DNA of 64,000 bases from Cenococcum geophilum 1.58 (Eukaryota > Ascomycota > Dothideomycetes > Gloniales > Gloniaceae), in contig KV748186.1 of NCBI GenBank assembly GCA_001692895.1, forward strand, positions 2,037,785 to 2,101,784, written 5' to 3'. Below, one piece after another: positions 13,750 to 25,302 of the stretch. The notes under the pieces were generated by a model. It was not told where the DNA came from. It saw nothing but the letters and a program-made list of their open reading frames with translations, and did no database searches. A program made the translations under genes and the position numbers. Each line of letters starts with the position of its first letter. Position 1 is the first letter of the stretch.

Positions 13750-16700
13750 GCAGGCCTAACCTTTAAAGAAGCCGTTCTTAAAAAGAACTTTAAAAGGGTT
13801 AAAGTTAGGAACCTTAAATAACGGAAAGGACTCTTAGGGCCAACCTAATACCCGTCTAGCACCTTTACGGAAACACTCTAAGAAGGTAAGAGAAAACTCT
13901 AGAGGTAGATCCTATTAGAAAAATAAGTAGGGTAATAACCGTACTAATGATCTAAAAAAAAGCCCTAGTTACGGACCTCTCCTAACTATAACTAGGGCAA
14001 GATATAAAAGGAGAAACTCTCCGTATTACTATTAAGCTAAAAATAACACTTTCTATAGGTGAGGTGCGTTAGTTCTAAGCACAATATAATAGCGGCGCCG
14101 AAATTAATCTTATATAATATAATTTAGTAAAAGAGTATAAACTTATTCTATTATAAAGGTAGCAGAAACCTATTATAGGCTTCCTAAATAAGTATTAGAT
14201 TAAACTATATAGTGCCTATAAGCTTATAGTATTAGTAGCCGACATATATAACCGCACTAAGGTAGTTAGCCCGCAACCCTTCTAGGCGGCTAACTTTATA
14301 GGTTATAACCTTATCCTTAGATACCCTTAGCTTATAGAAGCAGATCCTAAAATACGCTTTAAGACTAGAGCCTTTAAATAGTAGAACAATAAAGATTTAG
14401 AAGGGTGTATATTACTAATAAGCCTAAAGGACATTCTAGAGAATATAGCCCTAGGTAAAATAGTATACGCTTTATACCCAAAGGAGTATTAAATCTAACC
14501 CCTATTTAATAGTAAGATGGGTATAAAGCCTAATATAGGTAATAACCCCTCTATAATAGAGACCCTATAGGGAACTACTAGATAGGTTATAGAGATATTA
14601 TAGGGAGGCGGCGATCTTAAGGATCTTATAAGATACTTTAACCGTTATAGGTTACTCTAGCTTAAGCAATATACAGAGAATATACTACGGCACCTTAAAC
14701 GCTATGTTAAAGAATTCTCTACCCTCTACTAGCTACTATATAAAACAGTATAACGTATAGTAGCAACCATATACGAGTAACTACTATAGCGCGTAACGCT
14801 GCCCGTGAGTATTTTAAGGGAGCTTTAAGACCTACCTAATAATAACGTAGAGGACGAATATAACCCTAATTTATTAAATATTCTAGTAGGCCTAAGGGAC
14901 TTACTAAGGGTATTTTTAGGTAGGAGAGCTAAAGTCCTACTATAGAACTTAGAGTACAATTATACAATTAATCTAAAAGAAGGCAAATAACTACTAAACC
15001 TTCCTATCTATAACCTCTCTTATAAAGAGCTTAAGATCCTACAGGAGTACCTTAATGGTTTACTAAAAAAGGGGTGGATTTAGCCTAGTAAGTCGCCAGC
15101 AAGCGTACCAATCCTCTTTATTCTAAAACTAGATAGAACTATAAGGCTATATATAGACTATCGCGGTCTTAATAAGATTATAATTAAGAACCGTTACCTA
15201 TTACTACTAGTTAGTAAAATGCTAGATAGACTATTTAGAGCGAAGATCTTTATAAAGCTAGATCTATAAGACGCCTATTATAGGCTTTATATTAAAGAAG
15301 GGGATAAATAAAAGACCGCTTTTAAGACCCGATACAGCCACTTTAAGTATTTAGTAATGCCTTTTAGGCTAGCTAATACGCCTACGACATTCCAATTATA
15401 TATTTATAGAGCCTTAAAGGGACTAGTTAACCGTATATACGTTATTTATTTAGATAACATTTTAATCTACTTAGAAGACGAGAATTAACATAAGTAATAT
15501 ATCCGCGAAGTGCTAAAACGTTTAGATAATTAGGGCCTCTACACTAAGGCGTTAAAGTATATCTTTAATACTAAGCAGGTTAAGTTCCTGGGTTATATTA
15601 TAACGCCTATAGTTATAGTTATAGACCTAGTACGGGTATAGATAATTTAGGAGTGGCCGGAGCTAGAGAGCTACTAGAATGTTTAAGTATTTTTAAGCTT
15701 TGCCAATTTCTATAGGTGCTTTATTTACGACTACTTAGACGTTACCTAATACCTATTTAACTATATTACAGAAGCTTCCCAAAACCCAACCTAAGAAGTA
15801 AAAAGCTTAAAGGTAGTAAGAAAGAAAACTAAGAAGGGACTAACTAAATAGTATAAACTATAGTTATGGCCTAGAAAGGTTTAGGAGGCCTTTTAAAAAC
15901 TACACGTAAAGTTTATAAAAGCTTTATTGCTGCGGCATTTCAACCTAGATTAGCTATTAATAATAATTACTAATATATTAAACTTTACCCTTACTAGTAT
16001 CCTATTATAACCTAATAGGGATTTAGACGCTACCCAGCTCTACTAGAGACTAGTAATATTTTATAGCAGAAAATTCTAGGGACCTAAAGTTAAGTATTAT
16101 ACCCACAATAAGGAACTGCTAGCTATAGTTAACTACTTTAAATAGTGGCAATACTACCTTAAGCACGCGAGCTATACTACTTATATACTCTTAGATCACT
16201 ATAATCTACGCTACTTTATAACTATAAAGGAGCTTATACCTCGACAAGCTAGATAGGTAGAGGAGCTTATATAATTTAATTTTAAGATTAAATATAAGCT
16301 AGGGGAAAATAACCCTACTAATAGACCGTTATAATGGCTAGACTATACTAAAGGCTTTAAAACAGGAGAAGGAAAATAGGTAATAGATATCTTACTCCCT
16401 ATATTATAGAATAAGCTCTAGGTATAAGATGCTTAAGTACCTATAGCTCTATATACCAAGTCTTAGGTAATATAAGCCCTATTAGTTTCTACTAACGTTC
16501 TAGCTAGTACCCAGTTTGTTACTAATAAGGGTTTAAATATTCCTAGATAGGACGTCCCTAATATATTCTTAGAACCTAGTAATATACTATCCCTAATTAC
16601 TAAGCTATCCCCTTAAACTAATAGCGAAGCTATAGAGTAATCGGAACTCGGAGCCCTATAATAACTAAAGGACTTTAACCTTATAGTGGCCTTCCTAATA

Positions 16701-17623
16701 TACGCGTATTAAAGAGTTGTAAGATCTATAGTACCATTTAGTCTTATACTTAAAGTAGTATAAAATAAAATGGCTTTTACCTAGGAACTATCTAAAAGGT
16801 TAATGGATTTTATCTATAAGGTATAACGGAGGGACGCTTTCTATGCCATCCTTAATATAGAAGTAGACCGGAAATGTAATAGAAAGGAAGCTACTACGCG
16901 CTACTATTAGGAACTAAACCCAATAGGCCTACTACGTAGAGGTGGTAAGGTTTGGGTGCTATAAGAAGTAAATCTACGATAGAAGATTCTTATAAAAAAT
17001 TACAATAATCCTTTAGGCGGCCACTATAGTTAAATAAAGACAGTAGAATTACTTTAGCGTAAATACTATTAGCTAAGGCTTAATTAGGAAGTAAAGGAGT
17101 ATATTAGCTATTATAAGAAGTATTAAGTATATAAGATCTGCAGGCACAAGCTATAGGGTCTACTTAAATTAGTTCCCCCCGCTAGTAAGCTATAGCAATA
17201 TTACGCTATAAACTTTATTACGGATCTCCCGCTATCTAAAGATAGCTAAGGACAAATATATAATTTAGTCCTTATACTTATTAATAGGTTTTTAAAGTAC
17301 GTCTAATACCTTTCTATTAATAAGACGATTAATATATAAGCGTTAGCTAACCTAATTAAGGAGAAATACTTTCTTAAAGTAGATTAGCCGCACTCTATTA
17401 TTACTAATAGGGGCAGCGTCTTTATAAGCTAGTACTAGTCGGACCTATACTTCTATTTAAAGATAGACCACCATTATAGTATAGCTTTTTATTTATAAAC
17501 GGATAGGTAAATAGAACGCTAGAACTAGGAACTGGAGTCCTACCTACGAATATATTTAAACTACTAGTAAGATAACTGGTATAAGCTACTTCTATATATA
17601 GAGTACGCTTATAATTTAAAGTA

Positions 17624-18049
17624 ACGTATTCCACCACCGAGCCGGCAGAACCACCGAGCCGGCAAGTCCATTTCCCTACCAAAAATCGTAAAAATCATAA
17701 TATAATATCTCAACAACCACTTAATAATAAATTCTAATAATTTAGATTTAGACTTTCATATACACTCTGCAGCTTCTATTAAAGTTGCATAGTATATAGG
17801 TTAGTAGTTTTTAAGATATAGTAATTTGGCCATATTTTGGCCCCCAAATTTTAATATCTTAAAAACTACTAACCTATATACTATGCAACTTTAATAGAAG
17901 CTGCAGAGTGTATATAAAAGTCTAAATCTAAATTATTAGAATTTATTATTAAGTGGTTGTTAAGATATTATATTGTGATTTTTACGATTTTTGGTGGGGA
18001 AATGGACTTGCCGGCTCGGTGGTTCTGCCGGCTCGGTGGTAGAATACGT
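17624..18049. mobile_element. TA-flanked fold-back MITE inside element C (426 bp)
   Basis: An almost complete palindrome with arms of about 205 bp around a short centre near 17835 is flanked by TA on both sides (17622-17623 and 18050-18051). Each arm starts ACGTATTC and carries two copies of ACCACCGAGCCGGCA spaced 17 bp apart (17633 and 17650 on the left, mirrored on the right). The TA target duplication and TIRs suit a non-autonomous Tc1/mariner-type element. It encodes no protein. The arms keep CpG-rich motifs, so it looks younger and less decayed than the retroelement it sits in. Confidence 0.88.
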
Positions 18050-18515
18050 TAACACATATTATATAAGTATGCACTAATCTAGATTGCCTATAGCGTTTAA
18101 CTATCTGGGTTTAATGGTATACCTAATAATTACTAGCTAAGGCCGCATAATTAGTTATAGGATCCTACTAGGAAGTCTAAGGATATCTACTAAAGAGTAT
18201 AAGGATACCTCTAGAAATGGGAGGAGTAATAGAAATATACAAAGTAGAGCCTATAAGATGCCCAAGAGTAGCAGAGACTTTAGTATAACTATAAGCACTA
18301 GAATAAGTATTTTAGAGTAGGTAATAAGGTCCTATTATATTTAACGAATATTAAGACCTATTAACTATTAAAGAAGCTTAATATAAGATACCTAGGTCCC
18401 TTTTAAGTTAAGGAATAAATTAGTAAGCTAGCCTATTATCTCTAGCTACCCCCATCTATAGCCTATATATATTTAGTGTTTTATATAAACCTACTAGAGC
18501 TATAGCATAGACCAC

Positions 18516-18568
18516 NACTNGAAAAGAACTTCTNTNTAGGNCNAATTAAACACCCTAAGGTNGTAGGN
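18516..18568. other. Run of ambiguous bases (N)
   Basis: Eight Ns occur at 18516, 18520, 18534, 18536, 18541, 18543, 18562 and 18568, within the C-terminal region of element C. They mark low-quality draft sequence; reading frames near here should not be over-interpreted. Confidence 0.98.
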
Positions 18569-19060
18569 GAGCGGTATAAGGTTAAAGCTATACTACGCTA
18601 TAAGTCTATTAAGAATAAGCTTTAATATAAAGTTAAATAGCTAGGCTAGCCCGCTAAGGACTCTATATAGGAATTAGAGAATTACCTTAATTATTACAAA
18701 GATATTCTAAAAGAATATTAGGACTAAGGTCTATAATTTACAAATTACAAAAAGCGCTCTAATACTATGGTATTATCGCGACCTATAAAGAAAGCTTATA
18801 GTAGGCCATAAAAGGCCCCAAAGAGTAAATAGGTTAAATTGGATATAGTATAGACAAGCTCCAAAAACCATAGGAATAGGGCTATAGCCTAAGGCAGGAT
18901 AAATTCTTAGCCTTTTCACGTATATAGTATAGAGTTAATAGGGCATTTTGCTAGAATTGTATTCCTATTTATTAATCTATACTAGGAATATTGTTTTTAG
19001 GGCTTCTAAGCCCTTTCCAAAAGCCTTATAAGGCCTTTTTAAGCACCTAATTAAGGTTCT

Positions 19061-20430
19061 TAATTGCTACTATGTATAAGAACGAATCCTAAAAGTCTAA
19101 ACCATAAATGTCCAATCTGAAAAGCTACTATACCTCATCCTTAGGAGTAGGGTTAGTATCTATTAGGCCACTAAGCGATAGCTAACAAGAATAGGATTTA
19201 GACCCTTTAGTAGGGGTACGAGTAGGTATAAAAATAGGGGTAGGATAATGAGGTGTAGCTAGGGCAGAGATCCTTAAACGCTTAATACTAATATTAAGTC
19301 TAAACTAATACTAATGAAGCTCTTACGGCGTAAGCTTATAGTTAATAAAGACACGCTTAAGCCTAGAATAAATAGAGATGTTAGCTAGCTAGTATAGTCT
19401 AGAACTACCGAGACCTTGCTATAGCAACTGTTAGTTACCTATTTGCTAGGTATCTAAATGGTAACCTACCTAATAGCGTATTATATTATGCTCTTTTAAA
19501 ACTTAACGCGTATACGCGAACTCCTTCCTATAGTAGATAGCAACCTTCTTCTTATTACCCCTATCCCTTACCCTATTCTTAGTATACTAACCTTACTCTT
19601 GTATTAGGCGTTACTAGCTAGCTTGCTAGGAATTATAGGCGGTATAAATGGCTGTAGTATAGTCTTAAATTCAATTAAGACGTTTAGTATTAGCGCTAGA
19701 ATAAGATAAAGCCTAGGTAATATAGTATTAAAGGATCGCCACTACTTAGGCCTAGGCTATTAAAGCTTAAAGTTAGTAACGGAAATCTATTAAGGATAGA
19801 AAAGCTTACCTTAATATAACTACCGCTCTTGGTACGCATGCATCGATTATAAGGACTAAAGGTATTGGATTTAATATAGTACGTCTTATTACAAGCCTCT
19901 AGAATTCTATTATTAGATTTCTGGTTTTTTAAAGACGTATAAGCAAAATTATTTAGGTAGGACTAGTACCAGTTACGGGTTAGTAGGGGTTAGGGTTTTA
20001 TATACAAAGGTAGGGCTAGGATATACTATGGAATTTGCTTAAAAAAGCAGTTAGTAAGAGAATAAAGAGGTATATTAAATTAATGATAAAAAAGAAGAAA
20101 ATCTTAATATTATATTAAAGATACGTCTAAATTGGATAAAGGTTAATAATGGGAAGTAAGGTGTTAAGGAAAAGGATTAAGCTTAATAAGTAAAGTGTCT
20201 TTATACTTCACCGTCTAATACCCTTTTAGTAAATAGCCGCAACCTTACCAATATAACTCCGTTATAATAGCGCTATTTAAAAGGAAGGAAACACGCGTAT
20301 AAATTATTTAACTATTACTTCCTTATAAAAACTAACTACGCGGCCAGGGGAAGGTAATTAAGACGTTAAATTAAAGATGTATATAGGTTAAATTAGACCT
20401 AAAACAATACTATAGTATTAAAGAATAACG
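19061..20430. other. AT-rich decayed sequence, no identifiable gene
   Basis: No open frame, LTR pair or TIR pair was recognised. The base pattern (abundant TA, TAG and TAA) is the same as in the neighbouring RIP-type repeats, so it is most likely old repeat sequence of unknown kind. Confidence 0.5.
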
Positions 20431-20439
20431 TTATAGATA

Positions 20440-21060
20440 TTCTTGACAATTGTATAATAGCTATAATTGCTATTATAAAATGTCCCTATTTGCTAAGTAG
20501 TAGAGCTACGCTAAATATATAGTATAGCAGCAAGAGAAAAAATACTAGGACAGTGGAAAAGCAACTGGCAACAGAAAAAAATAAAGGAAAACACTATACT
20601 AGGATCTCTAGAGGAAACTACTCTTTATCTCTTAAAGCCCCTAAGGATAAATATCCTAAAAGGTTATAATTAGCTTTCTTTCAACTAAAACTAGGAAAAG
20701 GCTTCTTTAAATCCTTCTCTAAGACAATAGGGAAGGATAAAGAAGGTAGATGCTTTAAGGACTATAGAGCTATACAGACTCCTAAGCACCTATTACTAGA
20801 ATGCAGACTATACTAGGAAGAGAGAAAAGAAATGCAAAGATAACTAAGCTCTTCTCTCTCCTTAGAGAAGCTCTTTTATACAGAGAAAGGAAGAAGGGCG
20901 CTTTTCCTATTCCTAAGTAAGACAAAAATAGCTACTAGAAAGTGGCTAATGGAAGCAGAAGCTTTAGAAGGAGGTAACTCCTACTAAACTTCTAGTAAAT
21001 AGACAGTAGTAAGCAAAAGGACAGAAATAAACTATAAAATGTACAGGGGCAGGCGTTAGG
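20440..21060 (+). mobile_element. Tad-like LINE fragment (ORF2 3' end, decayed)
   Basis: Conceptual translation gives a stretch typical of the C-terminus of fungal Tad-type LINE ORF2. An FFQLKLGKGFFKS block lies near 20680-20715. About 30 residues later comes a zinc-knuckle-like QTPKHLLLECRLYQEER block (about 20780-20825), where the His and last Cys are visible and the first Cys pair is only partly kept. After it the frame is open for about 50 residues to about 20985. The 5' part, including the reverse transcriptase core, was not recognised. LINEs often insert as 5'-truncated copies. No clear poly-A tail was seen. Confidence 0.6.
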
Positions 21061-22250
21061 ATTCTTTTACCGTTTTTCTACTGTTTTAATACTACCTAAT
21101 AGTTGTCGTAACCTAGTATTTTACTAGGGAGCGGTAAACCTCTAGTCTAGAGGTTTATAAACTACTAGGATATAGCTACTAATACATATTAAGCTGCCTA
21201 GAAAGGATTTATATATATATAGAACTATAGCGCTATAGCCTAGAGGCTGCACGCGCAGTATTATACGTAGTACAATACAATAGATATTAAAAATATATAA
21301 AATAAAAAATATAGTATAGGACTACCAGATTTAAAAACATATATACTAAATCTTAAGAAATAAGTCTCTTTAAATAATTAATTAATACCTTAACCGCATC
21401 TAATAGCCTAAGGGCAAATGTAGGAGTAATACGTTAGTGACGTAGAGGATTATAAGAAAAGGATTATAAGAAAGGATTATAGACTATATCTTAGTAGTTA
21501 AAGATAATGGCAAGCTAAGGCTCTATATATTAAATCCTATACTAAAAGGTTCTATAGAACCATACTAGAATACCAAATTGCCTATAATACTTATGATTAA
21601 TTATAGACCGGTATAAAGGTTTAGAAGTAGAGTTGTATAAAAATCCCTATATTAGCCTAGGTAGTTACTAGTATGCTTTTAATAGGCTTCTAATAGGTCT
21701 CCTAGCAATTCTTATATCTTTTCTCCAGTTATGTTTTTTCCTTATTAAGGTTTTTTAAGAGTTTAAAGTAGGGGTTAGATAGATAGATAATATATAGCGG
21801 TATACCAATATCTCTCTAAACCCCTTTTAGGACGAGCCCTTATAATCTCCCTACTGTAAGGTAATAGCGATTGGGGGCCAACCGTAAGAAGGGGGGGGGG
21901 GGGTAATATAAGGGATATTATTGCGGACACCTTAAGTTGCCCTTAGGATAACCCCTAGACGCCCCTTAGATGGTCGCCGGTTACGTGCCAGAGGTACGTG
22001 CCCGTAGTATATAGTCTCTACAATCCTAGAGGCCTTACCTCCTTAAGGATTTATCTCTCTCACTAATTTATCCTATTTTACAATCGTGTCCTTATAGCCC
22101 CCTGTCTATAAGTTCCCCTCACAATACTAGTAACGCTTTTATCCTCTCCTTTACATCCTTATACGCCCTAAACTTATACTAATCAAGCTTAATACGCCTA
22201 TATAATTCTTTACCCTAAAACTATACCTAAGGCGGCTAAGATCGTCGTTA
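21061..22250. other. AT-rich decayed sequence with a G13 run
   Basis: No gene is seen. The part just after 21060 could be the LINE 3' untranslated region. A run of 13 G occurs at 21891-21903, unusual in such AT-rich DNA. The remainder is repeat-like and unidentified. Confidence 0.45.
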
Positions 22251-22987
22251 GAAAGCTAATAAGGCGGCTATAATTATTAGAGGAGGGTATAGAGTTAATA
22301 GAGGTTAAGGCTACTAACCTTTATAACTATACTATAGAGAGGAACAAGAGGAAGCAGAGGAAGTATACTATACTTTCTCCTAAATTAGTGCTCACTACTA
22401 AGACAATAAGGGCAGTTATTGCTACTAAAAAGGCTACTAAAGAGCTTAAAAAACATGCTAAGATTACGCGAGAGTAAGCTAAAAGAGGCCGCTAGGCTAC
22501 TGCTATAATTGCTAAGGAGTAAGTTAAAGTTAGGAAAAAGGCTTATATTACTACTATAAAGCTTAAAAAGGTTGCTAATTAACACCAGAGGGAGGCTAGT
22601 AAGGTAGGAAAGGCGGTAAAGAAGGCACAGAAGGCCTCTTAGACTGCAGCCAGTATATATAGAAAGAAGCTCACCGAGGACGCTTTACAAGCAGTAACTC
22701 AGGCAGCTAAAGATACAGCATCTACGCAAGTTACTACTAAACAGCTTCAAAAACAAGCTAAGGTGTTACTTAATACTGCCTCTACTGCTTCAGCACACTA
22801 TAAGGAGCTTATTGCGATCTTAAAGAGGATTAAGGAGGCAGCTACTCAACCAGACAAGCTGCCCGATGAGGAGGATGATGAGGAAGACAGCGCCTCGAGC
22901 GACGATGAGGCCTTAGATAAGGACTTTGATCCGCCAACTCGCGGTTACATAAGCCTTCTAAGCAATCAGCTGCCTAATACACTGTAA
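22250..22987 (+). pseudogene. Lys-rich then acidic coding fragment, unidentified
   Basis: From about 22644 to the stop at 22985-22987 the plus strand holds an open frame of about 110 codons. It is rich in Ala, Lys and Gln and ends with an acidic stretch (residues of the type DEEDDEED) and a Pro/Thr-containing tail. Upstream to about 22250 the same Lys/Ala-rich helical character continues but is interrupted several times by TAG/TAA codons. It could be the coiled, basic C-terminal tail of a transposase or another repeat-encoded protein, but no catalytic domain is visible and I do not recognise the family. The 3' part is much less AT-rich than the 5' part. Confidence 0.35.
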
Positions 22988-23454
22988 AAAGTCGATATAG
23001 ACTCTCTCCTATATATATTTAAGGCTTCATTTAAGTTCAATAATAAAATAATGCTTTGCGATGGTTTTTGCTAGCGATTTGCCTGCAAATCGGCATTTGG
23101 CAGTATTTTGGTGTTCCAAAGGCGGTTAGATTTCCGTCATAACTAGGTGGTCCGTCATAACACAGTGAGTTACGTTAGGGTACATCGGCAAAATATAGTA
23201 CCCTTTCAATGGCCTCAATGGTCGGCGGTTGACGCAATTAGCGCGCAGTTAAGGGCATTTGGCAACTCGACCGACTAGCCTATATCGTGTTTTTTTAACA
23301 CGCAATCTGCGCATTTGGCAACTATAATTATATTTACCTCTTTTATACTAATAATATATTTTAAATAAATAAAAGCTATTTTAAAGCTATTTATAAGGCT
23401 AGTAAAATAAATATTATTATTTTAAATAATTTAATATAATATAGCGATAGTTCT

Positions 23455-23865
23455 CTTCTACCTATCTATTATACCTATTAACTTATCTACCTGCCTATAT
23501 CGCCTACTTATCTATATTTACCTACCTATCTGCATCGCCTACCTATCTACATCTACCTGTTTACATTTACCTACCTATCTGTATCTGCCTACCTATCTAT
23601 ATTTACCTACCCGTTAGCATCTACTTACCTATCTGCATTTACCTACCTATCTATATCTACTTGTCTATATCTACCTACTTGTTTATATCTACCTACCCGT
23701 TAGCATCTACCTACCTATCTACATCTGCTTGCCTATCTATATTTACTTACCTATCTATATCTGCCTACCTATCTATATCTGCTTACCTATCTGCATCTAC
23801 CTACCTGTCTACATCTACCTACCCGTTAATATCTACCTGTTTGTGCCTACCTGTCTGTACTACCT
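23455..23865. repeat. Minisatellite 1: CTACCTACCTATCT-type array
   Basis: About 400 bp of imperfect repeats are built from CTACCTACCTATCT and ATCTGCATCTAC-like words of about 18-24 bp. It is open in one plus-strand frame (Ser/Thr/Tyr/Leu-rich) simply because of its composition; this is not taken as a gene. Confidence 0.85.
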
Positions 23866-23904
23866 TAATTCAATCAATCGATTGAATCGTTTATAGTGTT
23901 GGCT

Positions 23905-24280
23905 GGCTAGTTGTTATTGTCTGGCTCTAGCAACGGTCGTCTGGTTCTGGCGACGGTTGTCTGGCTCTGGCAACGGTTGTCTGGTTCTAGTAACGGTTGT
24001 CTAGCTGGCGACGGTCGTCTGGTTCTGGCGACGGTCGTCTGGCTCTGGCAACGGTCGTCTGGTTCTGGTAACGGTCGTCTAGCTGGCGACGGTCGTCTGG
24101 CTCTGGCAACGGTCGTCTGGTTCTAGTAACGGTTGTCTGGCTGGCGACAGTCGTCTGGTTCTAGCGACAGTCGTCTAGTTCTGGCGACGGTCGTCTGGCT
24201 GGCGATAGTTGTCTAGTTCTGGTAACGGTTATTTAGTTCTGGCGACGGTTATCTAGTTCTAGCAACGGTCCTCTACTAGC
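23905..24280. repeat. Minisatellite 2: CTGGTTCTGGCGACGGTCGT array
   Basis: About 19 imperfect units follow one another. Most are 20 bp (CTGGTTCTGGCGACGGTCGT and close variants) and some are 18 bp (CTAGCTGGCGACGGTCGT). It is GC-richer than everything around it. Variation is concentrated at C/T and G/A positions. Confidence 0.88.
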
Positions 24281-24399
24281 TGCCGTTCTGGTGCCTCCCT
24301 AGGTAGGGAGGATATAAAGAAGGAAGGAAGGGTAAAAAATAAGGTGGTTATATAGGGTAGAGGTATGTGTAGAGGCTATCGGGAATATAGCGGGGACCT

Positions 24400-24750
24400 A
24401 ATACAGAGCTTCGTGTAGAGCCTCTGTACGCAGAGCTTCGCGCAGAGCCTTATGCAGAGCCTTTGTACGCAGAGCTTCTCGCAGAGCCTCGTGCAGAGCC
24501 TCTATACGCAGAGCTTCGCGCAGAGCCTCGCGCAGAGCCTTGTGCAGAGCCTCGTGCAGAGCTTCGTGCAGAGCTTCGTGTAGAGCTTCGTACAGAGCCT
24601 CTATACGCAGAGCTTCGTGTAGAGCCTCATAAAGAGCCTTATGCGAAGCTTCGTGCAGAGCTTTATGCAGAGCCTCTATGCGCAGAGCTTCATGCAGAGC
24701 CTCTGTACGCAGAGCTTTGTATAGAGCCTCGTGCAGAGCCTCTAAGTAAT
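24400..24750. repeat. Minisatellite 3: 12-bp CAGAGCCTCGTG array
   Basis: About 28 units of 12 bp or short variants (CAGAGCTTCGTG, CAGAGCCTCGCG, CAGAGCCTCTATACG) lie in tandem. Because 12 is a multiple of three, one frame is open across the array and would give an Ala-Glu-Pro/Leu-Arg repeat. No start context or flanking exon supports a protein. Confidence 0.88.
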
Positions 24751-24834
24751 AAGACTATAAGATTGTATAAGATTATATAAGATTATATAGGATTATATAT
24801 AATAGTTAAATATATAGTATATAACTTTACCTTA

Positions 24835-25230
24835 ATTATACGTTAAGAAATATACAGTTAGCTTTTAAAGTTATTAAGTAGGTTAACTATATATTAAGTT
24901 AGTTAAATTATATATTAAGTAGGTTAATTATATATTAAGTTAATTAAATTGTATATTAAGTAGGTTAACTACGTATTAAGTTAGTTAAATTATATATTAA
25001 GTAGGTTAACTACGTGTTGAGTTAGTTAAATTATATATTAAGTAGGTTAACTACGTATTAAGTTAGTTAAATTATATATTAAGTAGGTCAACTATATATT
25101 AAGTTAGTTAAATTGCATATTAAGTAGGTCAACTACGTGTTAAGTTAGTTAAATTATATGTTAAGTTGGTTAATTGTGTGTTAAGTTAGTTAATTACGTG
25201 TCGAGTTGGTTAAATTGCATGTTAATTACG
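24835..25230. repeat. Minisatellite 4: TTAAGTAGGTTAACTA / TTAAGTTAGTTAAATT array
   Basis: Two alternating units of about 20 bp (TTAAGTAGGTTAACTACGTA and TTAAGTTAGTTAAATTATAT types) form a higher-order period of about 40 bp repeated about nine times. It is AT-rich and has no coding capacity. Confidence 0.85.
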
Positions 25231-25302
25231 CGAAACGCGAAAACCAAAGTCTACTTAAATCTCATCCTGCGAATATTTTCCCGATGTATTTACTCTTAGA
25301 CC

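Larger units (their letters stand above)
5302..19060 (+). mobile_element. Ty3/Gypsy chromodomain retroelement C (fossil, interrupted)
   Basis: This oldest Gypsy-type copy survives as 5302-5622 and 13750 to about 19060, split by element B and by a fold-back DNA element at 17624-18049. The part after 13750 shows a gag/pol linker, reverse transcriptase (about 15030-15640), RNase H (about 15950-16330), integrase (about 16900-18400, interrupted) and a chromodomain-like tail (about 18570-18730). Its pol and chromodomain differ from those of A, so A and C are different families. Because C-like sequence starts right after A's LTR, A probably also landed in C, with C's 5' part left of the window. It is broken many dozens of times. 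The right boundary is uncertain; no matching 3' LTR was recognised. Confidence 0.7.

Noticed and set aside
23661-24126. Open frames in the CTACC and CTGG arrays
   Set aside because: They follow from repeat composition; no independent coding signal.
24463-24780. Open frame of 105 codons giving an Ala-Glu-Pro/Leu repeat
   Set aside because: It is the by-product of a 12-bp minisatellite (a multiple of three); no flanking coding sequence, start context or intron supports a protein.
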